Shown here piece after piece: positions 14,751 to 22,992 of a stretch of 64,000 nucleotides of DNA. Position 1 is the stretch's first letter. The number at the start of each line of letters is the position of its first letter. The notes beneath the pieces are model-generated. The model saw only the letters and a list, made by a program, of their open reading frames with translations, did no database searches and was not told the origin of the DNA. Source of the stretch: DAIDJD01 sp035485275. Its GTDB lineage: Bacteria > Oederibacteriota > JAJYGY01 > DAIDJD01. The position numbers and the translations under genes were made by a program. The stretch spans positions 32,279 through 96,278 of the forward strand of contig DATHOE010000037.1 in assembly GCA_035485275.1 (NCBI GenBank), given 5' to 3'.

Positions 14751-17049
14751 TGCGGGCCTCTTTGGGGGAGAAACAGGGGGCGCTCAGCCAGGCGGCCAGG
14801 CAGCCCACGCTCAAGACCAATCCAAAAGACCTGAGGGCGGGTGTGCCGCTGAATGCGAGGACGCCCACGGCCGCGATGTTGGTCAGGGCCGCCACATGCA
14901 CCGCCAAGAATGAGGACAGGCGGTCGCCGCCGTCCTGCATGTAAATGCCGAAATCAATGCCCGTGCCCAGGAGCAGCAGGAGGGCTAGGAGAACGAACAG
15001 GTTCAGGGGCAGGCCGGCGAGGCCCAGCGTGCCCAGGGCGAGTACCGCACCGAGGACCGTGGGAGCACCGGCGGCGAGGGCCGCGGGGCCCAATCGCAGG
15101 GTCAAAAGTCCGAACACCACCAGGCTTCCGGCGGCGAGCATCCAAGACAGCAGGCGCCGCAAAGCGGCCAGCAACTCGCTCGCGCTCCGTAGCTGATCGA
15201 TGTATTGGACGCCCGGCAACGCCGAGGCCGGTCCGGCCAAACGGTCGGCATCCGCGGGAGTCAGGCCCGGACCGGGCAAAACCATGGATTCCATGGTTCC
15301 ATCCGGCTGGGACAGCCATAGGCCGCGATAGGGGATGGAGGCCGGATCCGCCAGCCATGCCTCGGGTGTCAGGGGCGCGTCGCCCTGCTTCAAGGCCGCG
15401 CGCAGCTTGAGCTCCAGGGCCGGTTGCCCTATACGCTCCGCAAGGCGTCGGGCCAGCCGGCCGGGCCCGAAAAGGGCGCGTTGCAGGGCCAGGCGGTCCG
15501 ACTGCTGGCGGGCCAGGGACGGGACGAAGTCGCTCAGGGCCATCCATTGATGCGTCCGGCCGCCGTCCAAAACTTTGGTGAGGGCCTCTTCTCTGCGCAA
15601 CAACTCCTGGGGATCGGCGGCTTGGACCACGAAAAATGAGGTGGCTGTGCCCAGGCCCGTCAGGGCCTGGGCCTGTCGCTGCTCTTGATCCAATGTTTGG
15701 TCATGGGCGTAAAGCAGCCGCACGTCGTCGTCCACCCTCAGCCGAAGACATCCGACCCCGGCCAACAGAAGCAGTACCGCCAGGAGTCCTTTGAGCCAGG
15801 GCCGGCCCCAGCCAGGCCAGGCCCGGCGCAGCGCGGCGACCGCGGCGATCCGCGATTGCGGCGCCGACTCCAGGGACCGAGTCAGGCGAGGATACCACAG
15901 CACCACCCCGGCCCAATCCGCGGCGAGGCCCACCGCGGCAAACACGGCAACCTGCTTCAGCGCGGGTATTGGGAACAGGACTAGGGCGGCGTAAGCCAGC
16001 ACTGAGGTGGCCATGGCGAGGGCCAAGGGGCCGACGGCCAGGCGGGCGCGGCGGTCCGAGTCCCAGGGTTTGTCGTAGATCCCGCTCAAAAAATACAGGC
16101 CGTAGTCGTCGGCCACCCCCACCACCGTGCTGCCGAAGACCATGGCGACCGCGTGCACGCGCGACCAAAGGAGCAGGACCGCCGCCGCGCCGGCAAGGCA
16201 CCCCACCATCGCCGGCAGGAGAGCAAGCAGGATGGGCCGGCGGCGGCGGAACGCGAACCAAAGGAGCACCGCCAGCAGCGCGGTCGACAGCGCGCCGACG
16301 CTGCCCACCTCGCGCATCGCCTGGCGGGCGGCCGCGTGTTCCTGGAACACGAAGCCCGAACGCAAGAGGCCTGTCGCACCCAGGCCGCGGGCGGCGGCGG
16401 CGGCCGTTTGAAGCGAAGCGTCAAAGGCGCGCATGGCCCCTGCGTCCAAGCTCGGCGCGGCGACCGCGTTCACCGCCACCCAGGTGAGGCCTCCGGAATC
16501 GATCTCGAGGTGGCCGTCACGCAGGCTTAAATTCCCGGACAGCGCGGCGTTTCCCTCAAGCCAGCGTCCGAAGGTCCCCAAAGGATCCGTTTCAAAGCTT
16601 CCGCCGAATCCCGGGGGGAGATAAAGGCCCAGTTCAGCCTGCCGAAGCAGGCCGTCGCCCCCCGCGGACAAAAGGACGCGGTCCGGGGCGGACAAGAGGC
16701 CGGCGCGATGCGCCCGGAAACAGGATAGGGCCGTGGAAAGGGCGTTCGCGGGGACGGCGCAGACCACGGATGAAACGCCGTTTGTCCGGTGCAGGACAGT
16801 GGCGTAGCCCTCGGCCGCCCTTTCAGCGACCCTCGGATCCGCGGCGCCCACGAACACCTGGAAACGGCTTTCCACTTGCCGGCGGAGGGCCAGGGTCGCG
16901 GCCGCGGCCGCCGGATTGGGGGCTTTCCACGGCACCAACTCAAAAATACTGGTCTCCAGGCCCGCCGACGGAAGCCTCAGCGCCAGCCAGAGCAGGGCCG
17001 CGACAAATGCGGCCAGCCATGCGAATGCCAGGCCGCGCCTAAGGCCCAA
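14743..17049 (-). CDS. MMPL/RND-family exporter of the pigment cluster
   Basis: A 768-residue polytopic membrane protein. One N-terminal helix is followed by a large periplasmic loop to about 240, five helices, a second periplasmic domain, and five further helices near the C-terminus, the two-fold repeat of MMPL transporters. AVAMVFGSTVVGVADDYGLYF and LLLLLGTGIDFGIYMQDGGD show the paired Asp/Tyr motifs that carry protons in this family. It starts at TTG 17049 inside the preceding LolA-like gene. It probably moves the polyene lipid out of the inner membrane. Confidence 0.85.
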   Translation of the reverse strand: MGLRRGLAFAWLAAFVAALLWLALRLPSAGLETSIFELVPWKAPNPAAAAATLALRRQVESRFQVFVGAADPRVAERAAEGYATVLHRTNGVSSVVCAVPANALSTALSCFRAHRAGLLSAPDRVLLSAGGDGLLRQAELGLYLPPGFGGSFETDPLGTFGRWLEGNAALSGNLSLRDGHLEIDSGGLTWVAVNAVAAPSLDAGAMRAFDASLQTAAAAARGLGATGLLRSGFVFQEHAAARQAMREVGSVGALSTALLAVLLWFAFRRRRPILLALLPAMVGCLAGAAAVLLLWSRVHAVAMVFGSTVVGVADDYGLYFLSGIYDKPWDSDRRARLAVGPLALAMATSVLAYAALVLFPIPALKQVAVFAAVGLAADWAGVVLWYPRLTRSLESAPQSRIAAVAALRRAWPGWGRPWLKGLLAVLLLLAGVGCLRLRVDDDVRLLYAHDQTLDQEQRQAQALTGLGTATSFFVVQAADPQELLRREEALTKVLDGGRTHQWMALSDFVPSLARQQSDRLALQRALFGPGRLARRLAERIGQPALELKLRAALKQGDAPLTPEAWLADPASIPYRGLWLSQPDGTMESMVLPGPGLTPADADRLAGPASALPGVQYIDQLRSASELLAALRRLLSWMLAAGSLVVFGLLTLRLGPAALAAGAPTVLGAVLALGTLGLAGLPLNLFVLLALLLLLGTGIDFGIYMQDGGDRLSSFLAVHVAALTNIAAVGVLAFSGTPALRSFGLVLSVGCLAAWLSAPCFSPKEARNA

Positions 17050-17614
17050 GCAGGGCCTCCTCGTCGGGGCTCAGCAAGCCCGGCCCCCGCTCCAGGTCCT
17101 TGAAATCGATCACCGACTCGTCACCGCTGCTTTCCACGAGCCTGGCCCGCCGCGCATAGTCCGTGCCCTCGGTCTCGATGCTCCTGAAGACGCCGGCCAG
17201 GGGGCCCGGCCGAGGGGCCAGGACGAGGCGCCAGGACCGCGCCCCACCCTCCTGCCGCAGCGTAAAGGTCCGTTTCAGGGCCTTGACGTCCCCGGTTAGG
17301 AGCTGCCGCATCAAGGTCAGGGCATCCGACCCGGAGGTCAGGCGGCGCCGCCCTGTTGCGCCCACTTCAAAGACGCCCTTGGAGGACACCACAACCGTGG
17401 CGCGCACGGGGCTCTCCGTGCGCCACACCAGGCCCCTTCCCGGCAGGAGCGCGAAGCTCCCATCGCTGAGCAGCGCTTTGTCCAGTCTCCTCAGCGTCTT
17501 GGACTGCACAAAACGGCCGTGGATGGCCCCTTGAAGCGTCGGACTCGGCAGGGTCTCCTGACCCCAAAGTCCCGCGCCGCAGATGAGCGCCAAGAACAAC
17601 ATGCGGGATCTCAT
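17039..17614 (-). CDS. LolA-like outer-membrane lipoprotein carrier family protein
   Basis: A 191-residue exported protein with a signal peptide (MRSRMLFLALICGAGLWG) and a LolA-like half-barrel pattern: IHGRFVQSKTLRRLDKALLSDG, then GLVWRTESP, where LolA has its hallmark FxQ and WxxxxP segments. Aryl-polyene clusters usually encode such a protein beside the MMPL exporter, where it is thought to ferry the product across the periplasm. Its ATG overlaps the thioesterase stop (ATGA). Confidence 0.8.
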   Translation of the reverse strand: MRSRMLFLALICGAGLWGQETLPSPTLQGAIHGRFVQSKTLRRLDKALLSDGSFALLPGRGLVWRTESPVRATVVVSSKGVFEVGATGRRRLTSGSDALTLMRQLLTGDVKALKRTFTLRQEGGARSWRLVLAPRPGPLAGVFRSIETEGTDYARRARLVESSGDESVIDFKDLERGPGLLSPDEEALLGP

Positions 17615-18030
17615 GGCTGTTTCCTCAGCGCGCGCTCCACGCGTTCGACCAATTCCGCGGGGCAGACAAAGTTCAGCTCCCCGGTGGCCGCGTTCACCGC
17701 GACCTGGGTGGTGCTGGCTTTGGTTAGGCGCAGGGAAGTCAGGGCGTCCCGAATCTCATAGGTGATGACCAGGCGATTCTCCCATTCCGCAAGTTCGGCC
17801 CGCACGACCAGGCGCTGCCCCAAAACAGCGGGCTTCACATAATGCAGACTCAGGTCCACCACCGGGAAGGACCACCCCGAGGCGCGCATCCGTTCATAGC
17901 CGTAGTCCAAGGACTCCAAGAGGGCGCCCCGGCCGATTTCCAGGAAACGCACGTAGTTCCCGTGCCAGACCACCTGCAGGGGGTCGATATCGTAAAATTC
18001 GGGACGGACTTCGACTTCGGCCCAGATCAT
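17611..18030 (-). CDS. 4HBT-type acyl-thioesterase
   Basis: A 139-residue hotdog thioesterase with the family signature YDIDPLQVVWHGNYVRFLEIGR, in which the Asp of DPLQVVWH is the catalytic residue in 4HBT/YbgC enzymes. The ATG at 18030 overlaps the ammonia-lyase stop (ATGA) and gives the usual length. Aryl-polyene clusters carry such a thioesterase for releasing or editing ACP-bound chains. Confidence 0.85.
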   Translation of the reverse strand: MIWAEVEVRPEFYDIDPLQVVWHGNYVRFLEIGRGALLESLDYGYERMRASGWSFPVVDLSLHYVKPAVLGQRLVVRAELAEWENRLVITYEIRDALTSLRLTKASTTQVAVNAATGELNFVCPAELVERVERALRKQP

Positions 18031-19568
18031 GGGCGCACCCCATACGGATGGAGTCCGCGCGCGCGCAGGACCGCGATGATGCGGCGCAGGTCCGCCTCGA
18101 GGGCCCGGTCCTCCCTCAGGGGGGCCGAGTGGGAGCGCACGAAAGCGAGGGTTTCGGCGGCTCCGCCCCTCAGCGTCGCGGGCTCCAATCCCTCGGAGGC
18201 CAGCCTCAGTTCCAGGGCCTGGCATGCCGCCAAAAGCCCGCAGGCGGCCACCTGCTCGGACAGCTCAAGGACCCTCCGGCAGTCACGCGCGGCGATGGTG
18301 CCCAGGCTTACCTTGTCCTGGTTGTGGCTTTCAGTGGACCGGGAAAACGCGGAGGCAGGCATCGTCAGCTTTTGGGCTTCGGCCGCGCAGGCTGAGGCCG
18401 TGATTTGCAGCGCCTTGAGTCCGTGGTGCGCGGAAGCCCCGGAACCTCCAATTCCGCGCAGGTTCGGGGCCAGGCCCTGACTGTAGCGGGCGTCGACCAA
18501 GAGGGCGATCTGGCGGTCCACCAGGTCGGCCAGCGATGCGCAGGCGGCCTTCATGGAATCCATGACGTGGCAGATGTGGCCGCCGTAGAAATGGCCCCCG
18601 TGGTAGACGGCGTCCTTGACCGGATCCAGCAGCGGATTGTCGTTGCTGCTGTTGAGTTCGGTCTCGATGAAGGCCCGGTACCAGGGCAGGCTGTCCTCCA
18701 GCACCCCGAGGACATGCGGCGCGCAGCGGATGGAGTAGCGCTCCTGCAGGCGGCCGGGGCCTCCCACTCGCCCGCTTTCGAGCAGGTCCTGGCGGATGCG
18801 CGAAGCGGCCAAGGCCTGGCCCACGAAGGGCTTGGTCTCGAAGAGCCCGGCTTCGAAATGCGCCGTTCCGGCCTTTAAGGCCAGGGCGCCCAGGCTGGTG
18901 ACGCGGGTGCAAACGGCGGCAAGTTGCCTGGCCCGTTCATAGTTGAGGCATGCGAGCCCAGTCATCACGGCCGTGCCGTTCATCAGCGCCAAGCCCTCTT
19001 TGGGCCGTAGGCGGTAGGGTTTCAGGCCCTGCGCCGCGAGCGCCTGGGAAGCGTCGACCCGGACGCCCCGGGCGATGGCCTCGCGGCGTCCGCAAAGCAC
19101 GGCGGAGACGTAGGACAGGGGTGTCAGGTCACCGCTGGCGCCGACGGAGCCTTCTTCCGGGATCAAGGGAACTATGTCCAGGTTCAGCAGGGCCGCAAGG
19201 CCCTCCAGAAGGGCGAAACTCACGCCCGAAAAGCCGCGGCCCAACGAGGACAGGCGCGCGGCCAAAATCGCGCGCGTCTCCAAGGGCGAAAAATGGTTGC
19301 CCAGTCCGACGCCGTGGTATTCCGTAAGGTGCTCCGGCAACAAGGCCACCTGCCCGGGTTCGATGGACAGGGTCACCGAGTCGCCGTAGCCGGTATTGAC
19401 CCCGTAAATTTGGACGCCCTCGTTCAGGAGCCGGTCAACCATGGCCGCTCCGGCGTCGATGCGGGCGCGAAATCCGGGTCCGCCCAGGCGGGCTTCGGCG
19501 CCGTCGGCCACGGCCACGACCTGTTCCAGGCTCAAGGTCCCGCCGTCGAAGTCGACCCTGTCCTTCAT
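18027..19568 (-). CDS. Aromatic amino acid ammonia-lyase (tyrosine/histidine type)
   Basis: A 513-residue MIO enzyme. Ala-Ser-Gly in GSVGASGDLTPLSYV is the triad that cyclises to the electrophilic MIO group; NTGYGD near the start and SSNDNPL mid-protein are further family motifs. The substrate-selectivity segment reads LTEYHGVGLG; His at this position fits tyrosine rather than histidine as substrate, so p-coumarate is the likely product and the aryl starter of the polyene. The ATG at 19568 is preceded by GGTGG, and a second ATG lies at 19595. The spacing to the glycosyltransferase is 37 bp. Confidence 0.85.
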   Translation of the reverse strand: MKDRVDFDGGTLSLEQVVAVADGAEARLGGPGFRARIDAGAAMVDRLLNEGVQIYGVNTGYGDSVTLSIEPGQVALLPEHLTEYHGVGLGNHFSPLETRAILAARLSSLGRGFSGVSFALLEGLAALLNLDIVPLIPEEGSVGASGDLTPLSYVSAVLCGRREAIARGVRVDASQALAAQGLKPYRLRPKEGLALMNGTAVMTGLACLNYERARQLAAVCTRVTSLGALALKAGTAHFEAGLFETKPFVGQALAASRIRQDLLESGRVGGPGRLQERYSIRCAPHVLGVLEDSLPWYRAFIETELNSSNDNPLLDPVKDAVYHGGHFYGGHICHVMDSMKAACASLADLVDRQIALLVDARYSQGLAPNLRGIGGSGASAHHGLKALQITASACAAEAQKLTMPASAFSRSTESHNQDKVSLGTIAARDCRRVLELSEQVAACGLLAACQALELRLASEGLEPATLRGGAAETLAFVRSHSAPLREDRALEADLRRIIAVLRARGLHPYGVRP

Positions 19569-19605
19569 GATTCCACCCGAGGGTAGTGCGCGCATGGATA
19601 CCGCG

Positions 19606-20373
19606 TCATCGCAGCCTTCGCGACAAGAGCCGCGGGCTGCGCGCAAGCATGCCGAAAAAGAGCCGGGTGTGCATCCATGAGATACGCGTATTGTCCTCAA
19701 AGGAGCGAAAACCGGAAATCCCGCCGGCCGGATAGCGTACGGCCGAGGGCAGGAACCGCAAAGGCAGGCCCGCCCAGACCAGGCGCACCAAAATTTCGGG
19801 ATCAAAATCCATGCGGTCCCCGGTGGGGCCAAGGAAAGGGAGGGTCCCGGCGAGGGGATAGATCCGGAAGCCGCACATGCCGTCGGGGATCGACCCCGAA
19901 AGGCTGTTTACCGCGACCCAGAAGTTGGTCAGGCGCCGCCAGCGCAAACGGGACGGGGGTGCGTCGGGTCCGAACACGGGCTCGGCGCAGATGACGGCTC
20001 CCGGTTCGCGACGGGAGGCGTCAAGAAATCTGGGCAGGGAGGCCAGGTCGTGCTGGCCATCCGCGTCCACTTGGACGGCATGGGTGAAGCCGAGATCCGC
20101 GGCCCAGCGCAACCCGTCCTTCACCGCTGCGCCCTTACCCCCGTTTTTTTCGCGGCGCCTGAGGCGGATCGCCGCCCCCGGGGAGTCGGGGCCGGCCATT
20201 GCCCGCAGCGCCGCCGAGCACTCGGCGCCGCTGCCGTCGTCCACGAGGAGTATGGTGAGGCCCAGTGCCCTCAGGGCGGGAAGCTGTTGCCCCAGGGAAG
20301 CGTGGTGCCCATAGACCGGGAGCACCAGGCAGGCCCTGAACGCATCATCCGAGGACGATATGGCCGCTGGCAT
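19606..20373 (-). CDS. Family 2 glycosyltransferase
   Basis: A 255-residue GT-A fold enzyme of dolichyl-phosphate-mannose-synthase type: VLPVYGHHASLG at the start, LLVDDGSG for the first Asp pair and VQVDADGQHD for the metal-binding DxD. In some aryl-polyene clusters a GT2 domain is fused to an acyltransferase; here it stands alone and acyltransferases are encoded elsewhere in the cluster. It overlaps the ligase-dehydratase gene by 29 bp. The likely role is adding a sugar to the lipid anchor of the pigment. Confidence 0.82.
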   Translation of the reverse strand: MPAAISSSDDAFRACLVLPVYGHHASLGQQLPALRALGLTILLVDDGSGAECSAALRAMAGPDSPGAAIRLRRREKNGGKGAAVKDGLRWAADLGFTHAVQVDADGQHDLASLPRFLDASRREPGAVICAEPVFGPDAPPSRLRWRRLTNFWVAVNSLSGSIPDGMCGFRIYPLAGTLPFLGPTGDRMDFDPEILVRLVWAGLPLRFLPSAVRYPAGGISGFRSFEDNTRISWMHTRLFFGMLARSPRLLSRRLR

Positions 20374-22009
20374 GTCTCCCCTCCTCTGAGGCGTAACGGA
20401 ATTCGACGCCGCCCTGCGCCAGCACCAGGGAAAGGGTCACCCTCTGTCCGGGCCTCAGTGGCCGCATGAACTTCAGCGCCCGCAAGCCCCTGAAGGCGCC
20501 GTGGACTCCGAGGTGCTCACGCGCCGCCCGCACAGCCCAATGCAATTGCACGACGCCCGGCAGCAGAGGATGCCCCGGGAAATGCCCCTTGAACCAGCGC
20601 AGGGAAGCGGGCAGGAACAGGTCGATATCGACGCCCTGGTCCCGGTGTTGCACATAAAGGCATTCCGCCTCCCGGGTTTCCTCATCCATGAAGAGAGCCT
20701 CAAGCGCGGCCAGCGGATTCTTCCCCATGGAGTCCGCGGGCAAGGAGTCCACGAAGCGCCAACGTCGCGGAAGGGGCGCCACCCCGTCTTCATCCAAATG
20801 CCTGCGCAGTTCCTCGGACCTGGCCCGCCTTTCGGCCGCGCCTGCCGGAGCGGGATCCTTGAGGCGGACCACCGCGCCCAAAAGGTCCCGGACACCCTTG
20901 AGGAGCAGCACCCGGGCTTCCTCCACGGAGGGATGGGCGGCCAAGCGCCGCTCCAGGCCTGCCAGCGAGACCCGTTTTTCCTCGACCTTGGCGATGCGGT
21001 CGACTCTTCCCAGCAGATGGAAACCGGGCTCCGCCGGCGTCGCCCGGTCCTCGGAGCGCGTCCATTCCGGCCTGTTTCCGTGCCGGGAACGCAGCGACAG
21101 GACACCATCCGGATCAACGCGGGTTTCCACCCCGGGCAGCGGGATCCAGGGATCCGCCTCAGTGCCACGCCTGCGCCAGCCGACCCCGCCGTTTTCGGAG
21201 CTGCCGTAGACCTCGACGGGCGTCTGTCCCAAAGCGGCCCGGCTGCGGCGGACCGCGTCGAAAGGGAGGGGGCCGCCTGAGGAGAACACCGCCACCAGGG
21301 AGGCCTTGGCCGGGGCCAGGACCTCCAGGGAAGCCGGGGAGCCGCCGATGCGTTTGAGCAGCGCCGGGGAAGTCACCAAAACGCAGCGCCGTGCGCGGGC
21401 CGCGGCGGCCGCGATCTCCTCGGGCAGGCGCAGCTGCCCCGATAGAAAAGAGCGCGAGGCCGCGAGCGGCCAAAGGATCTTGAACAGGAGTCCGTAATAA
21501 TGCTGGTGGGAAACCGATGACAAAAATGCGGCATCGCCCACCCCGTCACCGAAGGCCGTTTCCAAAGCCTCCAATTCGTTTTGGATGCAATGCGACGGTT
21601 TGGCGATCGCCGCGGGATCACCGCTGCTGCCGGAGGTGAAGACCACGATGGGCACGTCGGGCATGCGGGCGGGCCCTGGCGCCGGCAGGACGGGCAGGTC
21701 GGGCGGCGGCGTTTCGTCGCCGATGAAGAGGCGCCCCACCTTCGAGCGCAATGAAGCCGCCGTTTCGCGGCCATTGTCCCCGGGCAGGTAGACGCTCACC
21801 CCGGCGGACCAGGCCCCCAAGAGGGCCGCGGCGAATTCAAAACCGTCGGCCAGGTGAAGGGCGATGGGATCCGGCGAACCGCTGAGGGCGCTTGCCCAGG
21901 CTGCGCGCCGGCGCGCCAGCCTGCCCCGGGTCTGGCCGGCGTCCAAGCCCACCGCCCGGTCGTCCGCCGGAAGTGCGAGCAGGCCGGGCAGGGAGATCAG
22001 AGGGGCCAT
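20345..22009 (-). CDS. Acyl-AMP ligase fused to a FabZ-like dehydratase
   Basis: A 554-residue two-domain protein. Residues 1 to about 440 are an adenylate-forming ligase with FTSGSSGDPAA (phosphate-binding loop), YGSSENGG and the C-terminal catalytic Lys in SMGKNPL. Residues about 455-554 are a hotdog dehydratase with GHFPGHPLLPGVVQLHWA, matching the ApeI-type active-site segment. In most aryl-polyene clusters these are two genes. The ligase would activate the aryl acid from the ammonia-lyase and load it on an ACP. The ATG at 22009 follows the membrane-protein stop by one base. Confidence 0.85.
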   Translation of the reverse strand: MAPLISLPGLLALPADDRAVGLDAGQTRGRLARRRAAWASALSGSPDPIALHLADGFEFAAALLGAWSAGVSVYLPGDNGRETAASLRSKVGRLFIGDETPPPDLPVLPAPGPARMPDVPIVVFTSGSSGDPAAIAKPSHCIQNELEALETAFGDGVGDAAFLSSVSHQHYYGLLFKILWPLAASRSFLSGQLRLPEEIAAAAARARRCVLVTSPALLKRIGGSPASLEVLAPAKASLVAVFSSGGPLPFDAVRRSRAALGQTPVEVYGSSENGGVGWRRRGTEADPWIPLPGVETRVDPDGVLSLRSRHGNRPEWTRSEDRATPAEPGFHLLGRVDRIAKVEEKRVSLAGLERRLAAHPSVEEARVLLLKGVRDLLGAVVRLKDPAPAGAAERRARSEELRRHLDEDGVAPLPRRWRFVDSLPADSMGKNPLAALEALFMDEETREAECLYVQHRDQGVDIDLFLPASLRWFKGHFPGHPLLPGVVQLHWAVRAAREHLGVHGAFRGLRALKFMRPLRPGQRVTLSLVLAQGGVEFRYASEEGRHASGHIVLG

Positions 22010-22010
22010 G

Positions 22011-22571
22011 TCACAGCCCCTTGTCCTGTGTCCCTGTCCGGCCCAGCACCCGTTGGCGCACGAGCCATTCGGCCCCGAACATGATACCCATGAGCCCGTA
22101 GGCGATGGCGCCGTTGTAGAGCGCCCATACCCGGTCACTGGCGGCCACCGCCGTGGCCAGCGAAAGAGCCCCATTTAAGGCGAAAAAAAAGCACCAGGCC
22201 TTGGTCACCGTCCGCGTGTAGCGCACACCGGTTTCATCCAGGGGCCCCTGTCGAAGGGTCGCGATGCGCTCCACCGCGCTGGGCCCCCGCCACAAACTCA
22301 GGCCGAACACGGCCAAAAGGCCCAGGTTGACGCAGATGGGGTAGGCCCTCAAGGAAAGGTCCGCGTGCCTTAGCGCCAGCCAGGCGCAGGCCGCCGTCCC
22401 CAGGCCCAGCGCCAGCGATCCCCGCAGCTGCAGCCAGGGGCCCCATCTCCAAAGCGCCAGCCCCGCCAGAAGGCAGGCCAACAGCATCCGATTTACGCCC
22501 GTCCAGATCCCTATCAGCACCAGCGCCGGGAACACCAGGGCGGCGACCGCGGCCATGGACCGGGACTTCAA
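22011..22571 (-). CDS. COG4648-like integral membrane protein of aryl-polyene clusters
   Basis: A 186-residue protein with about six hydrophobic helices. The second half (YTRTVTKAWCFFFALNG, then WALYNGAIAYGLMG and FGAEWLVRQRVLG) has the pattern of the uncharacterised membrane protein regularly found between the ACP and the ligase in aryl-polyene clusters. The biochemical role is unknown. It is coupled to the ACP gene by an ATGA overlap. Confidence 0.78.
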   Translation of the reverse strand: MKSRSMAAVAALVFPALVLIGIWTGVNRMLLACLLAGLALWRWGPWLQLRGSLALGLGTAACAWLALRHADLSLRAYPICVNLGLLAVFGLSLWRGPSAVERIATLRQGPLDETGVRYTRTVTKAWCFFFALNGALSLATAVAASDRVWALYNGAIAYGLMGIMFGAEWLVRQRVLGRTGTQDKGL

Positions 22572-22825
22572 TGCTCAGGACCGTTGACAAGGCCGTCGAT
22601 GACGGAGACCACGTCGTCGAGCGTCCGCACCGCCTTGAAGGCTTCGGGTTGAATGCGTCGGCCGATAAGCTTCTGCATCTTCACCATGAGGTCGATGGCG
22701 TCGATGCTGTCGATGTCCAGGTCGGTGTAAAGGTCGGCATCCGGCCTCAGGAGCTCGCGTTTAATGCCGAAATTTTCGTGGAGCTCCGATTCCACCGCAT
22801 GACGGATCTCGTCCCTAGTCTTCAT
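22568..22825 (-). CDS. Acyl carrier protein, first gene of the main pigment operon
   Basis: An 85-residue acidic carrier protein with the phosphopantetheine attachment Ser in LDIDSIDAIDL. It lies about 75 bp downstream of a strong promoter and is followed directly by the membrane-protein gene. It should carry the growing aryl-polyene chain or the aryl starter. A second ACP is encoded at 25178-25459. No phosphopantetheinyl transferase lies in the cluster; one is encoded in the synthetase operon at 44-46 kb. Confidence 0.9.
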   Translation of the reverse strand: MKTRDEIRHAVESELHENFGIKRELLRPDADLYTDLDIDSIDAIDLMVKMQKLIGRRIQPEAFKAVRTLDDVVSVIDGLVNGPEH

Positions 22826-22907
22826 GATTTCCTAAGCGTAGTTGCGCAAGGTAATATAAGCTGCCGGCTCTAGAAGTGGGCGGCCGCACCCCAATACTAA
22901 GTACTGT

Positions 22908-22936
22908 AGAATAGGACACGCCCACATTTTGGTCAA
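22908..22936 (-). promoter_or_regulatory. Sigma-70-type promoter of the main pigment operon
   Basis: On the minus strand TTGACC (22931-22936) and TATTCT (22908-22913) are separated by exactly 17 bp. Transcription would start near 22901, giving a leader of about 75 nt before the ACP start at 22825. Confidence 0.7.
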
Positions 22937-22963
22937 CCGCACGGGGTTTTGGCCTCCGTGCGG
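22937..22963. promoter_or_regulatory. Inverted repeat in the divergent pigment control region
   Basis: Perfect 8-bp arms CCGCACGG (22937-22944) and CCGTGCGG (22956-22963) lie directly upstream of the -35 box of the leftward promoter and 30 bp before the rightward flavoprotein gene. There is no T-run, so an operator shared by both divergent units is more likely than a terminator. Confidence 0.45.
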
Positions 22964-22992
22964 CCCGTGTGTAGATTAGCGAGGATTGAACG

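Noticed and set aside
22937..22963. Terminator in the divergent pigment region
   Set aside because: The stem has no T-run on either strand and lies upstream of both genes, so it is listed as a possible operator.
22949..22977. Rightward promoter TTGGCC-N17-TAGATT for the flavoprotein
   Set aside because: Both boxes are only 4/6 and transcription would start inside the ribosome-binding site.
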